A stretch of 49,138 nt of DNA from Ettlia oleoabundans (taxonomy: Eukaryota; Chlorophyta; Chlorophyceae; Chlamydomonadales), in assembly GCA_019693395.1 (NCBI GenBank), contig JAAMXP010000667.1, positions 79,700 through 128,837 of the forward strand, written 5' to 3'. Shown in pieces: positions 34,507 through 47,000 of this stretch. The notes under the pieces were generated by a model. That model was not told the DNA's origin, did not search any database, and saw only the letters and a program-made list of their open reading frames with translations. The stretch's first letter is position 1; each line of letters starts with the position of its first letter. The translations under genes and the position numbers were made by a program.

Positions 34507-37500
34507 TCAGGGTGAGGGCTGCTCCAGCAGTGCGTAGTTTGTGCCGCTGGCAAAGCCCAGCATGGAGCTGTCCATCTTCTTGCCCTTCTTCTTCTTGCCA
34601 GCCGCCTTGGGCACCTGCGACAAGGAACATGCTGACAGGCATGGGAATGAGCCGCACAGTACGCCAAGCACTGCTGCATCGCTTGGGAGTAGGCGGGCCA
34701 CCCAGCGCAGCTGCGGCTGCAAGGTGTGCGCGGCGATATGTTGAGCAAGGAAGGGCTGAGCAGCAGGAGGGCTGGGCAGGACAGCACTTGCCTTCTCCCA
34801 GTCGCTGCCCTTCTTGGCCGGCTGCTGCTGCTGCTGCTGCGCCCCTAGGGCTGGGAACGCGGCGCTGCTGGGTGCCGCATAGCCGGGAGGGCCTGCCGCT
34901 GGCGCCCTGCTAGCAGAGGCAGCTGGTGCCGCTGTGGCTGCAGCCGTCTTGGCCTTGCTCTTGCGCGACTTGCTCGACTTGCTGGCTGCAGCCGCCTCCG
35001 CCAGCTTGCGCCGCATGAATTCGGCGGCAAACCGCGACACCTGCCCCGGGGTTGCAACAGGAGGCAGACAGGGGAGCAGAGGAGCATTGAAGGGGCTGGG
35101 CAGGGAAGCACAGGGTGGGAAGATGGGGCACACAACGCTGACGCCAGGACAGCATGCGCAGTGAGTGCCAGTCAACAGTACACACCCTGCCATTCCTGCC
35201 TTACCGCTGGCTATACATGTTGGTTGCCCCCGCGCCCCCCNNNNNNNNNNNNNNNNNNNCGCGCGCCGCCTCACCGCAGGTGATGCTCCCAGGTAGAGGG
35301 TGCAGTACTCTGCCAGCTCGCTGTTTGATTCCACAGTGAGCAGGAACTCGCAGAGCGTGACATCGGGGCTGCCAGTCAGCTCACGCATCTGCTCTTGGCA
35401 CCATGCACGGAAGGCACCTGCGGTGTGCATGTGTGCGGGATGCATACAGACAGGAGGGCTGCGGTCAATGTGGTGACGTGACATGACATCATGCACAGGT
35501 GGGCTGTCCAGCTGGCGGCAGCATGAGCGGTGAGGAGCGACGGTGGCCGCAGCCTGAAACCGTGGCGTGCTGCGTGTTGGCAGGCTGGCCTGGGCTGCCC
35601 AGCAGGTTTGTGGCTGCAAGGAGCGCACCCTGCAACGCACTGGATCCCTCAGTCAGTGCCTCGCTGATAGCGGCGGCGTCAGCCGGGTCGAGGGCTGCTG
35701 CAGCAGGGGCTGCTGCTGCAGGAGCGGGAACAGGTGCGGCGGGGGCCGGCTGCCTAGTTGGGATGCTTGTGTGGGCCGGCGGCGCGGGAGCGGTGCGTGT
35801 CGGCGGAGCAGGTGCGGGGGCTGGGATGGGGGCTGGTGTGGTGGCAGCCACTGCTGATGCCCAGCCAGACTTGGGGGCAGGAGGCGCAGCCTTGCGCGTA
35901 ACAGGAGGGGTGGCAGCCGCGGGCCTCGCAGCTGGCGGCGGTGGCGCCGATGCTCCCGGCTGCACGCCGTAGTCCCAAAACAGGGACCCATCCTCATCGT
36001 CCCCAGTGGATGGTGCAGCCGCTAACGAGCTGCCCTTCGGAGCCGTGTCCGCCTTGGAGGCGGCAAGGGCGGCGGCAAGGGTGGCGGCATTTGCTGCCTC
36101 TGCCGCACGCTGCCGCTCCTCCTCCTCCTGAATCTCCCGCAGCGACAGGCTGCATGGCATGACAAAGGTGCACAGCAACAGCAACAACGTCGTTACAGAG
36201 AACACAGAACCAACACTCAGCAAGCTGTCTTGCAACCTGAGGGCGGGTGGCAGGACACTCGAAAAGCATAGCGGCTACCCCTAAGCAGCAGCGTGTGTGG
36301 ACCTCTTTGAGAAACACTGCCACGTTGTCAGCAACTTTGATACATACACCCACCTCCCGCCGCTGATGTTGCCACGGGCTGCCTTTGCCCAGCCCCCAAC
36401 CGGGGCCACTGCACCCGGTGGTGCCGCTGCTGCCGCTGCTGCCTCCTCCGCCGCCAGCCGCGCCGCCCGCTCCGCCTCCTCCTGCTGGATCTCAAGCAGA
36501 GTCTTGCCTGCAGCACCAAGTGGGCCAGTGGGTCAGGGGTGACATGTAGCATACACAGAATGCATAGCATACCATGTGCGCAGTGGGCTAGTAGCCAGGC
36601 AGCTGAGTGGCACATCACCCCGTGTGCAGGCACCAGCAGACGAATAGCTGGGAGGGGAGGCCACAAGAGGCACACGTGCGGGTGAACTTGATCAACAACG
36701 CCACCAGGCCAAAGGATGGAGCAAGCATGGAACCAGGCCCACCCACCCGTCTTCTTCTTGGGGGCAGCCGCTGCCCAGGGCGCAACCTTGGTCTCAGGAC
36801 GCGGCGCCTGCGGCTGCTGGGGTGCAGGCCGGGGTGGAGGAGGTGGCGGTGGCGGCAGTGCTGCCTCCTGCTCCGCGGCATGCTGCTGTTGCTGCTGCTG
36901 CTGCATGAGGGCTGCCTCCTGCTGCTGGCGCCGCTCCTCCTCGAGAGCTTCTGCGCGCCTGTGAGCCTCTGCCGCCTCCTGCTGCCTCCCCTGCGCCTCC
37001 TGCAGCTCCTGCTCACGCTGGATGTCAAGCAGGGAGGGGCGCGGGCCCGCAGCAGTAGCACCCGGGGCATGTGCCGGGGCTAGGGGCTGCTGCCTGGCGG
37101 CGGGCGCTGGTGCATGCGCATGTGCAGGTGCAGGTGCCGGTGCAGGCTGGGGTGTGGGCTGTTCCAGTGCAGGAGGCGGGACAGGCTCTGTGAGCCAGGC
37201 GGGGAGCTCGGCGTGCTGCTGAGGCTGCTGCTGCGGGGATGGAGCGTGTATTGCAGCAAACTGCTGCTGCTGCTGCTGCTGCTGCAGGTGGTGAGGCAGG
37301 GGAGCGGGAGGCAGGTGTTGTGGCGGCATCAGGTGCTGCTGCGACAAAAAGGGATCCTGCTGTGGCAGCAGACCGGTGGATGCATGGGCATGCTGGGCCT
37401 GGAAGTGGCCAGCCAGTAGGTCAGGGTGCTGCTGCTGCTGCTGCAGGTGGCCGGAGCCCATTGCCTGCAGCTGGGCCAGCGGGCCTCCCAGTGGCAGCGG

Positions 37501-40370
37501 CGGCAACATCTGCTGCTGCTGCTGCTGGTGCTGCAGATGCTGCTGGTGCAGAAGCTGTGAGGAGGCTGAACGCTTGACGAGGGCGGGGTCAATGATGGGG
37601 TCAGCGGGCTCCACCATGCGGGCAGGCGGGGGGGCAGGCACTGCTGCCGACAACTCAATGTGCTGCAGCGAAGCGGCCAGCAGATCCTCAGCTTCTGGCA
37701 GCTCCAAGGACAACACAGGCGCAGCCGCGGGCTCTACCACAGGCTCCGGCTCCAGCTGCGGCTCCGGCTGTGCCTGCGACACAGGCTCCGCTTCCGCTGC
37801 TGGCTCAACGGCCGCCGGCTCTGTGGACGACTCTGCTGTTGCAGCAAAGCCTGGTGGCCCCACCGGCTTGTTCCACGCTTTGAGAAGGGCAGCCAGTGGC
37901 TTGAAGGGAGCGTCTGCGGGCTCGCCAGCAGCCCGCACCTCAAGCTGCAGCGGGAAATAGCCGGCCTCGTACCTGCAAGACAGGACAGGGCAGGACAGGC
38001 GCGGTGTGGTGTGGTGTGGGTGTACAACGGGCGACGTACGGCCAGGGGTGTGCCATCAAAGGGTGCAGGGAGTGGTGGGTGCATGTTGCAGCATGCGGTG
38101 AGGCTGCAGCTGGGCACTTGTCACGTAAGGCCAGCCACTGGATACACATGCTGTGCTGTGCTGTGCTGTGCTGTGCTGTGCTGTGCTGTGCTGTGCTGTG
38201 CTGTGCTGTGCTGTGCTGTAATAACAAGCTGTTGTTCAGACAGGCAGTGCAACGCTGTGCTGTGCTTGATGGCGCACCAGTCGATGATGTCCTGGCGGGC
38301 AAAGGGTCCCTGCACCACACCCTGGGGGTCCTTGTACACATACTCATCCGCAGCTGCATGGTACTGATCCGCCGCCTGCTGCTGGGCAGTGGAAGCTTCG
38401 CTCGCCGCGGCATCAGCCAGCAGCGCGCTGTGCTGGCGCTGCTGCCCGCCCCCAAGACCCTCCTCGGCGCCGCCTGCTCCCACAGAGCGGTGTGAGTAGG
38501 CGCGCGTCATGCTGTAGTGGTCTGCGACAAGTGGTGGGTGCGGGGCAAAGAAAGGGTGAGTCAACTTGGAACCCATGCGGCAGCCAATGCCGGCTGCCTA
38601 CGCTACATGTGACCTGCAACCATCCGACATACGCAAGCAGGCCAGCCTTGGTTGCCGCTGGCTGGTCAACCCCCTCCAGTAAGACCAGCAGATGGTCCCT
38701 CAGCAACCAACACACCCACACAACCCAATCACCCACCCAACAAATAACTGCAAACTGCCAACAGTCTCTCCCCAGCTGTTAGCCCACTCAAGATGGCAAC
38801 CCTGACCCAGTCAACCACCCTCCCACCCACCTGCGAATGCCTGCGCCACCTCAGCGGGGTCCACCCCCATCAGCTGCTCCACCACATCCACAAACTCGCC
38901 GTCACCCAGGAACAGCAGCGGGTCATCGCGCTCCACACATGCAGGCAGACGCAGCCTGCGCAGCAAAGGGAAGTGCAAGGGGGAGGTGTATGGGCAGGAC
39001 AGGCGACAGGCTGGCAGGCTGCCCGTGGGGGCACTTGGCCTGGAAGTCCACCACGGCTACACATGCTGTCTTGCTTCAGGCTGAACTACCATACTGCTAC
39101 AGAGGCTGAAGTTCCACTGGGCAAAGCAACATCACACGCAGTGTTGTGCTGCAGGGGCTGGGGTGGCAGGGATGCGAACCAGCATGATATGCACCTCGCA
39201 ACAGGGCTTCTGCAGGCAGCACTGTGATGCAGCTCTTATGGCACACTGACCGACACACCTGCCCGAGTAGAGCAACTGCTTGTACAGGCGCGCCAACTGG
39301 TCGGTTGTGTAACGGTGGCCCGCCTTGCTGGCTCCCCACCGCATCTTGCCGCCCACGCCGCCACCTGCCGCAAATGTTCGGGAGACACCGGAAGCAGGAC
39401 CGCCAGAGCCAATGCCGCCAACTAATCCACCTGCACCGCCCATGCCGCTACCGCGCCCGCGTCCCCGGCCCATGCCAAATCCGCGGCTGCCGTCCATGCT
39501 GGGTTCAGTGGGCCCAAAGCGAGTAGAGCCCAAGCCTCCACCACCCCCTCCAGCACGCCAGCTGTCGCCTCGGGGGGCGCCTGCAAGTCAAGTGCACCAG
39601 CGAAAGGGGGCGGGGTGAGCAGGAAATCAAACATGAGCAGCTGCTGACAAACAACAGCATGTTTGCCCAAGCCCCCAGCTGTAAGCGCACAACAATTCCA
39701 TTCTTGTTGCTACCATTAATGAAGCCAGCACCCCCCCCGCCATAGAAAGGGGAGCAAGTTCAATAGTCGCAAGCCGTGATGCCAACTGCTGGCAGCAGGC
39801 AAGCCACTGCTACAGCGAATCAGCAGGCCACAAACAGAGACAGCAACAAAGTTAATGGCAACTAACATCACCTGGTGCCCCGCCACCGCCCCAGCGCTCG
39901 CTGCGCCAGCTGCCCCCAGCGGTGCCCAGGCTGCCAGCATCGCTGCTGTTGCGCCAGTCGCCGCCATCTCGCTCTCGCGGCTTCCAGCTGTCAACCTCAG
40001 ACCCCCTGCCCCTGCCCCGGACCGGCACATCTGTCCAGGCAGGATTGTGAGGCTCTCCAAACTGCCGGCCTCCAGCCCCTGTAGCCTCGCTGCCGTTGAC
40101 GGCATCGCCCCACCTGCCACCCTCCCGTCGCTGAACAGGCTCCCGCTCATCCTCCCGCCACCGGCTGCCCCCGATGCTGGTGTCAAAGCGCGAAGAGGCC
40201 AATTTGTTGGAAGAATCACTGCGCACTGCGCTGCTGCGCCATGGCCCTGCAGCAGCGCCTGCTGCCGCAGGCCGTCCTCCATCCTACACAAACGGTCGCA
40301 GCGGCGGCAGCATGACCATTGGTGCCGGGCTCGAGTCGCAGGTCCAGCCTGCCTCTCGCCCGGCAGACAT
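34507..40370 (-). CDS. GYF-domain protein, GIGYF/EXA1-like translation regulator
   Basis: GYF proteins bind proline-rich partners and, in the GIGYF/EXA1 family, eIF4E-type cap-binding proteins to repress translation in the cytoplasm. Exons on minus: from about 40370 to 39872, 39580-39259, 38955-38831, 38521-38278, 37972-36747, 36507-36354, 36149-about 35497, 35417-35275, 35040-34792 and 34614-34507. Parts in order: Arg/Trp/Gly-rich N-terminus (SRWREDE, GGRWGD); HRYTTDQLARLYKQL, at the place of the family's eIF4E-binding YxxxxL motif; GYF domain YVYKDPQGVVQGPFARQDIIDW + YEAGYFPLQL; long Q-rich coiled region with SLLDIQREQELQEAQ; PWAAAAPKKK; GKTLLEIQQEEAERAARLA; LREIQEEEERQR; FWDYGV; AFRAWCQEQM...LCEFLLTVESNSELAEYCTLYLG; FAAEFMRRKL; and KKKKGKKMDSSMLGFA at the end. 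This order matches plant EXA1/GYF proteins. The first exon carries an in-frame TAG at 40286-40284, so the start is unresolved. Confidence 0.85.
34615..34791 (-). other. GC-AG intron in the GYF gene
   Basis: The last intron of the GYF gene starts GAGAAG|GCAAGT and ends GTCGCAG|GTGCCC. Protein continuity (SDWEK + VPKAAGKKKK) matches the family end, and no GT donor in frame is near, so a GC donor is the best reading. Confidence 0.7.
35241..35259. other. Assembly gap (19 N) in an intron of the GYF gene
   Basis: 19 undetermined bases lie between exons 35417-35275 and 35040-34792. The protein reads through (YLGASPA + VSRFAAEF) as in plant homologues, so no coding sequence appears to be missing. 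Confidence 0.95.
38151..38219. repeat. (CTGTG)n pentanucleotide microsatellite in a GYF-gene intron
   Basis: About 14 perfect CTGTG units fill part of the intron (38277-37973) that splits the GYF domain inside its conserved tryptophan codon. Confidence 0.97.
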
Positions 40371-41161
40371 TTAAGCCGCAATTGAAGCCTGGCAACCTAG
40401 CGTAAGGTGAGCCGAGAGGGTGCATGTTGCTGATGGCAACTCACCAGCCAGGCGCTCTGGGGCTTGAGCAAAGCTTCGGTGTCCTTGTCGTTACCTGCGA
40501 ATTTCGGAGCAGTCGGTTTAATCGGATGGGCGCTCAGACCAGGTGTGGCAACTTCGTGCTGCCGCACCTGACATTGCGGCGGCGTGTGGCTTGGGATGGC
40601 AGGGGCTCCTGTAGTGCGAATGTCGCTGTGCGTGGATAGGTTCAACGCTACAGCAGGGCGACTTCACCCAACAATGGTGTGCTACGTGCTATGCAAACCT
40701 GGGTGAAGGAGCAAAGACAGGGGCATCGGTGATCAATCGTCAATTGCAGACTCTACCGCGAGCCTTGAATCTTCCGCAGGTCTGCGCCAGCACACAATCA
40801 GGCCGCCTGTTTGCAGATTTCAGTCAACCTTTCGGTTCGAGAGCAGCCTGTTGCAGAGACACTGGTGCAGCGTGCAGGCAAGCTGCCGGTTGCGGACGCC
40901 TGTGCCAGCAGTTAAGCTGCGAGACGCCGCGCTGCCGCTACTGGTGCCGCTACCCCCCCCGCCACCAGCCGCCTACGCGCTGCCTGATGGCACCGCCTCA
41001 GCTCCATGCCGATTTGGTAAGCTTCCGCGGCCGCGTTGCTTCGTTTCACCACAAGGCACTTGGGGGTGCACACCTTGTTCAGACACCTTGCAGGCAGCGT
41101 CGGTAGGGGCCAAGGCAGTGCAGCTGCTGCATCCCGGCAGCATTGCAACAACCACACTGAC
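40371..41161. promoter_or_regulatory. Divergent upstream region, GYF gene / TBCB
   Basis: About 790 bases between the presumed GYF start (minus) and the TBCB ATG (plus). No supported exon or RNA gene. It should hold both promoters; because the GYF start is unclear, a short 5' exon of that gene might also lie here. Confidence 0.35.
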
Positions 41162-43129
41162 ATGGCCCGCATTACCATCCATGTGCAGGCGGCACTGCGG
41201 AGCTACGTTCTTGCTGACTCGGGGGCCCAGAACCAGGCTGAGACCACTGTGCGCCTGGTCATCACCCACAGCAACCTCAAGGCACAGTTCATGGACATAC
41301 GCCTTGACCTGCATGTGAGCCAGCCTCTGCACCCTGCCTGCGCCGCTGCCCACGCCTTGGCCCATAGCAAAATCAGCAACCATTTACATAAACACGGTTC
41401 TGCACAGTACACACACAGGCTGTCGCAACGCAACGATTCTGTAGGATGGTGATGGTACCTGCCATGCTGGCTGCACCATGCTTGGAGAAGCTGGAATCAT
41501 GCTGAGCGTGCGTGCGTCCCCGTGCAAAAAGCATGTTCATGCAGTGCCGCTGCGCCAGTGGCCATCAACATGTTCCCTCCTCTTGTAACCGCCATCCTGC
41601 TTCTCTTTTTCCGGTCCCCCGACTGTGCAGATGAGCATAGACTCTGTGAAGCGCAAGCTGTGCTTCCACTGCGGCACGCCCCCCTCGGCTCAGACGTTGC
41701 AGCTCAAGGATGAGAGCGGGCGCCTGCTGGCCTGCCTGGACGATGATTCGCGCAAGCTGGGCTACTACTCACCACGGGATGGATTCCTGCTGCACGTCAT
41801 CGATTCAGACCCAACCTCAATATCGGGTGCGTTGTACTGGCAGCAAGGGAAGTTGTGCAGCATGCACCAGGTGGAAGCTGGCCAACTGCAGGGTGGCGAG
41901 CGGGAGGGATCTGTGTGGGGGAGAATGGGTGGGGTGGGGAAGAGATCTATGCCTCGTCAACACTTGTGCTCGCTGGCCCTACCTGGCTGCCTGCTGGCCT
42001 GGTAAGTTGTTCCACCCTTCCCTGTTTCACCTAAACATTGCTGCTTTCCCGCCTCCCGTCCTTCCCCTGATGCTGCAGCCAACGGGTGGCTGGAGGATGT
42101 GAGCAAAGTGGAGAAGTACGTAATGAGTGACGAGGCTTACGCGGCCCGGGATAACACATACCGCAAGTAGGTGCACGCAAGGCATGCTGCATTGCCCTCC
42201 GCCGGATGCAGCACTGGCATCAACATTGTTTTGCTACCATGCACTCAGTACCCGCTGTCTTTGGGAATAATCTGTGCCCGCTGTGCTGCAGGTACAAGGA
42301 GGCGCGGCTGGCGGCCGACCCCACTTGGACACTGCAGAAGGAAATGGCGGCCCGCAAGGCAGCGGCGTCCGGGGTGAGTCAATTGGCGCTAATTTCATTG
42401 TTACGGGGCTGGCAATGCTGCGTGAGGTCTGGACAGCCCTGCACAAGCCCCACGGGAAGGCCTGCCCAGCTGCCTCTTGCATCCCCTGGGCCTTCAAGGA
42501 GTGCCTGCCATGCCGGCCAACCCAGTGTCGGCATTGTATCAACGGCCATGCTCACTGACCCAACCATCCTGGACAGCAGGTGCCGCAAGCCGGGCCAGCA
42601 CCACAGCAGCGTCAAACTGTGGATGATGAGCACCAGGCAGAGGAGGCAGCCTGCATCCACGTTGGCAGCCGGTGCGAGGTGGAGGGCGGCAAGCGCGGCA
42701 CGGTGCAGTATGTTGGGCGGGTGGGAGGCCTGCCGCTCGGCTACTGGGTGGGCGTGCAGGTGAGCCAGCTTTGACTTGAGTGAGGCCTTATGCTGCGTCA
42801 CAGCCGCCCGCTGGCAACAAGGCGTGCGCTGCAAACCTACGTGTAACAGTGCTCGCTGGCATCGTGCGCACTTCTCGTTGTCTTGTTACTAAGCAGCTAC
42901 AACACTATTTCTGCCTATATATTCCCTGAGCTGCCTGCTGGATCAACTGCATGTCCAACACGTGCAGTATGATGAGCCTGTGGGCAAGAACGATGGCAGC
43001 ATCAAAGGCAAGCGCTACTTTGAATGCGGCCAAAACTACGGCGGCTTTGTGCGCCCCGCCCTGGTGCGCACTGGCGATTTCCAGCCCTTTGACGAGGACT
43101 TCAAGTTTGACAGTGGGGACGAGCTCTGA
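41162..43129 (+). CDS. TBCB: Tubulin-folding cofactor B
   Basis: Cytoplasmic chaperone that binds alpha-tubulin and, with cofactor E, folds and dissociates tubulin dimers. Exons 41162-41314, 41631-41826, 42079-42166, 42292-42373, 42580-42759 and 42968-43129 join in phase and give 286 residues, somewhat longer than typical homologues (about 245). The N-terminal ubiquitin-like domain covers roughly residues 1-115 ([50 protein letters not shown]). A linker follows ([20 protein letters not shown]). The CAP-Gly domain is near residues 205-275: [57 protein letters not shown]. The family's acidic end is present (FDSGDEL). The key CAP-Gly glycines and the aromatic cage are intact. The extra length comes from a glutamine-rich insert before the CAP-Gly domain. 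Confidence 0.93.
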
Positions 43130-44067
43130 GTGATTGGTTCCCTGATGAGTTGGAAGGAACCGCATTTCATGCCGTTGGGGAGGAAGGCATGCTGGGGCGG
43201 ACGGCTCTCAACACCATGGCATGGATGCGTTATGCCCCACATCGGTAACCTGTATACTGCATCAAGGAAAGTCTGCTTGGATCCTTTATTACATCGAAAG
43301 CTTTAAGTCTCGTGAAGGAAACGTGGTGCATCTGCTGGCAATGAAATAACAGCACCAGGCATGACCTGACTGACCCTCAGGCTGCACTGGCGGGCAGCGA
43401 CCGGCACAACAGTTTCTTTGTGACATGTGTGTTCCACTTCCAACATCAACCACCAAAACCATCATGATGACTGGCTCAGGTTTATTGCCCCTTATCCCTC
43501 CTAGCGCAGCCCTTCCTCTTTTGTTTTCCCTTTCTGCCAACGGCCTGTTCCTTTCCCTAAGGGCTTAATCAACGATGTGAGCCTTCGACCGCTTGTGACA
43601 GTTGTACTGAAGTATGTAATGCTAACAGTCAACGGCGCGAGGGCGAGCTATTGTCTTGGCACAGCAGGAAGCAGGGTACATGGGAGGAATAGGTGGAAAG
43701 GGCAACGGAAGGGTCCCCAAGGTTGCCCAGGAAGCAGAGGAGCTGAGCACATCCGGGGGTGGGCAGAAAGGTGCTCATGTGCATGAATGGTGGCGGCAGT
43801 CCATGTTTCGAGATCAGTCGGGTTTCAGAACATTAAACTCAGCGTTGGCTGGGGCACACGGCATAGACAACGTATGCGTTAAGGGATGCACGCAGGGCAC
43901 ATGTGGTCAAAGGAAGGGGATGGTCAGGGGCAGGAGCCCATGCCTTGGCTCCATAGTGAGAGTGATAAAGGTAAATTGGGAAAAAAGGGATCAGGTCGGT
44001 CAGAGGACATCCCCTTCAGAAAAGGGCTGGACTATGTAGCAGCAGCAGTAGCGCGTCTATGAGGCGG
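43130..44067. other. Convergent 3' region of TBCB and the B3-like gene
   Basis: 938 bases between two facing stop codons. I see no coding exon. A plus-strand TGTAA at 43615 probably ends TBCB; I find no TGTAA on the minus strand for the other gene. Confidence 0.45.
43615..43619 (+). terminator. Probable polyadenylation signal TGTAA of TBCB
   Basis: First clear TGTAA after the TBCB stop, about 490 bases downstream, on the coding strand. Confidence 0.4.
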
Positions 44068-47000
44068 TCAGGGCGCGCCGCCGCTGTTGGTGCCTGGCGC
44101 GTTGCCGCCCATGTTGTGCTGCTGCACGTCGTCTGGCAGTGAGCGCAGGATCCACACCATGCGCAGCACGCCATTGAGGTGGCGCCGCACCTCGCTGCAC
44201 AGCCCCGTCAGAGTCATGCGCCCAATGGTGCCCAGCTCGGGAAGAAAGTCGGGAGACTCCATCTGGTTCTGCGCACAACACAAACATGAGCAGGCAGGCA
44301 GTGGTTAAGCAGGGAAAATGCATGAGGGTGGGCACATGCAGCAGGGAACTGAGAGCGCCCGTTCAGCATGAGCAGCGACGGAAGGCCTAACTCACGATGA
44401 GCATCAGCATGCTCGTGTTTGGCAGCGCATGGCAGTCAACGGCATCAACGTTCAGCAATGGATGGTGATCAGCCCTACCAGCCACCCATCAACACATATC
44501 AGTCGGGAAGGCCTGACACAGGCAGGTGCACATGCAGGCGGTGAGTAGGCAGGCAATCCTGCTGAGGCAGGCGTATGGGCAGGTGGGGTGCTGGCTCACC
44601 AGCAGGTTGATAACTCCCGTCATTGCGATGAGGCCGGGGTCTGTGTTGCGCGTCAGCACAGACTTGATGTTCAGCACACCTGTCTCAAGCGTGGCAATCT
44701 GCAGGGTCAGACGTGAATGCCAATAGTGGAGGGTCAGGCAACAAGAAGACCAACAGTCGGCTGGTTGCTGCTGGCTGATAAATTTCTTGCAGACGAGGAG
44801 CTATGGTGAAGCCAGTGAAGAACCAAGCTCGGTAGGCTGTTCATCCAATATATTAATCAGGTTGGTACCATATGGTTACATTTCTGAACCCTCCATGCAT
44901 GTTTCTTGCCCGCCCCCACCTAACAGCCAAACCTAAGAGTAACAACATCTCCCTGGTACCCAGCGGAGCCACCCTTCCCACCAACCATATTCCACAGCTC
45001 CCGCCGCACCTTTGCTTGGGCCATACGCAGCTCCTCCCGCAGCCCCAGGTTCTCCGCCATCACCTTCTCCAGGTCAGCAACGTCACTCAGCAGCTGAATA
45101 GCGTTGGCACCACCCGGCCCATCCCCTGCCTGGGTGGGACCACCGGACGGGCCATCGCCCACGCGCTGACGCTTCTCCAGGTGGTTTATCACAGCTGTGA
45201 GATCTGCCAACTGGGCCTCATTAATGGCACCGCCTGCTGTCAGCTGTCCCAGAGGCCCTGTCAACCCATTGGCAAGGTGCGCTGAAAGGCTGCGTGGCGT
45301 GAGCGGGCCCTGTCCGGGCCCACCCAGCGCCTGCTGCCCGCCTCCCATCGCCCCCATTGGCTGCTGTTGGTGCTGCGCCGCTTGCTGGTGCTGCTGCTGG
45401 ATCAGCGCCAGCAGGCCCTGTGGGCCGCCGCTGCTGGAGGGCTCCCCCATACCCCCACCGCCGCCATACGACATCTGCTGCTGCTGCTGCATGGGCAAAC
45501 CAGGTTGCTGCGGCGTGCGGGTAGGCCCCTGCATCATGCTTTGCGGCCCCAGCAATCCATTGATCTGCTGATCCTGCTGATCCTGGTCCCGAAGCGCCAC
45601 TGTATGCTGCATCAGCGATGCTGCAAGCTGCATGTCACCACCGCCATACTGCGACGGCGAGGTGGAGGGTGCGCCGCCGCTGGGCTGCGCAGGACCGGGC
45701 AGCATCCCTGCTCCTGACGACTTGCGTGAGCGCTTCTTGGCGCTGCCACCCCCTGTGTGCTCCAATGTGAGCTGCATGATTGTGTCGTCCACCATTTCTA
45801 TGGTCACAGTATCTCCTTCCTGCACCCCGGTGGCCTCACCAAAACGCCGCCAACCCTGGATCATGTACTCGTACTTTTCCTGCGCAGCGATGCATCGGTG
45901 GTTCAGTTGAAATGGCTTTCAGAGGAAGACGCTGTGGCAGACTGATGGCAATAGGTGAGCAGCAACATGTATATCTAGAAGGAAAACACAACAGCGACGG
46001 AGGGGGCAACATGTGCGCGTGCACGGGGATGAAGCCAGGGGCGCTTACGTGTGCAAGTACAAACCCAGCATGCAAAGAGTGCAACATAAAAGCTACAACA
46101 CTTTTCAAGGCTCAGTCACAGACCTCCCACACGTCTGTGCCAGCGCACGCACCTTGTTCTTGCGCTGAATGAGCACACAATCCCAGAGCTTGCCGCCCAT
46201 GTCGCGCATGTGAAAGGGCCGCTCCACCAGGTGCTGTGGGCAGTAAGAAATACAGGGACCAACCGGGGGTGGGTAGGCAGACATGAGATTGATGCACAGA
46301 TGACGCACATACATGCCACAGGGCAGCAACAGTGAATGTGCACTGGTTGTTCCTGTTGACATGCTACCAGTCAGCAGAGCGTGCAAGCTGAGCGCAGGGC
46401 TGGATGAAGCGATGGGGTCACGTGCCCACCTACTTACCTTCATGAACTTGTACACATACTCATTCGGCACCACAAACTTGTACTTGGGGGCGCTGCTGCT
46501 AGCGGGCAGCACCTGCGAATATGTGCGGATCAGCGCCGAGGGACGAGGGAGGAGTCAAGTATGGGTGATGTCGCGTGGAGGGAGTATCCTGGTGCGTGGG
46601 CTGAATAGTAAGGGGACGCACAAGCATCTGCATGGAACAAGGCTTGCTGCATGCGTGACATAAGCCAGGAGCAACACACCTTGGTACATTTACGGTCATT
46701 GATGGACCCCGTGCGTGGTGGAACAGAGGGCGCACCGCCGCCGTGCCCGCCCACCGAGCCCTCATCGTCAGTACTGCCACCGCCCTCCTGCAGCTCGCCC
46801 GAGGGAGAGGCACCGCTTTTCAGGCCGCCATCGTCCAGCTGCGAGGCTGGCAAACCCTCCATGCCCTGGTGCTGCGGCGGCAGCCCGCCGGTAGCACCCA
46901 GGTCGCCACCTGCTGCCCTCATCAGGGCGGCGTTGAACAGGCCCTCCGGGTCCACTCCCTGCAACCGGCATGCAAGCAGATCTGGTTGGTGAGGGTGGGG

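Noticed and set aside
44390..44460. Extra exon between the last two exons of the B3-like gene, because of a strong GTGAGT donor
   Set aside because: No acceptor gives an open frame in phase 0; the only nearby AG leads at once to a TGA. The exons at 44600 and 44268 join well without it.
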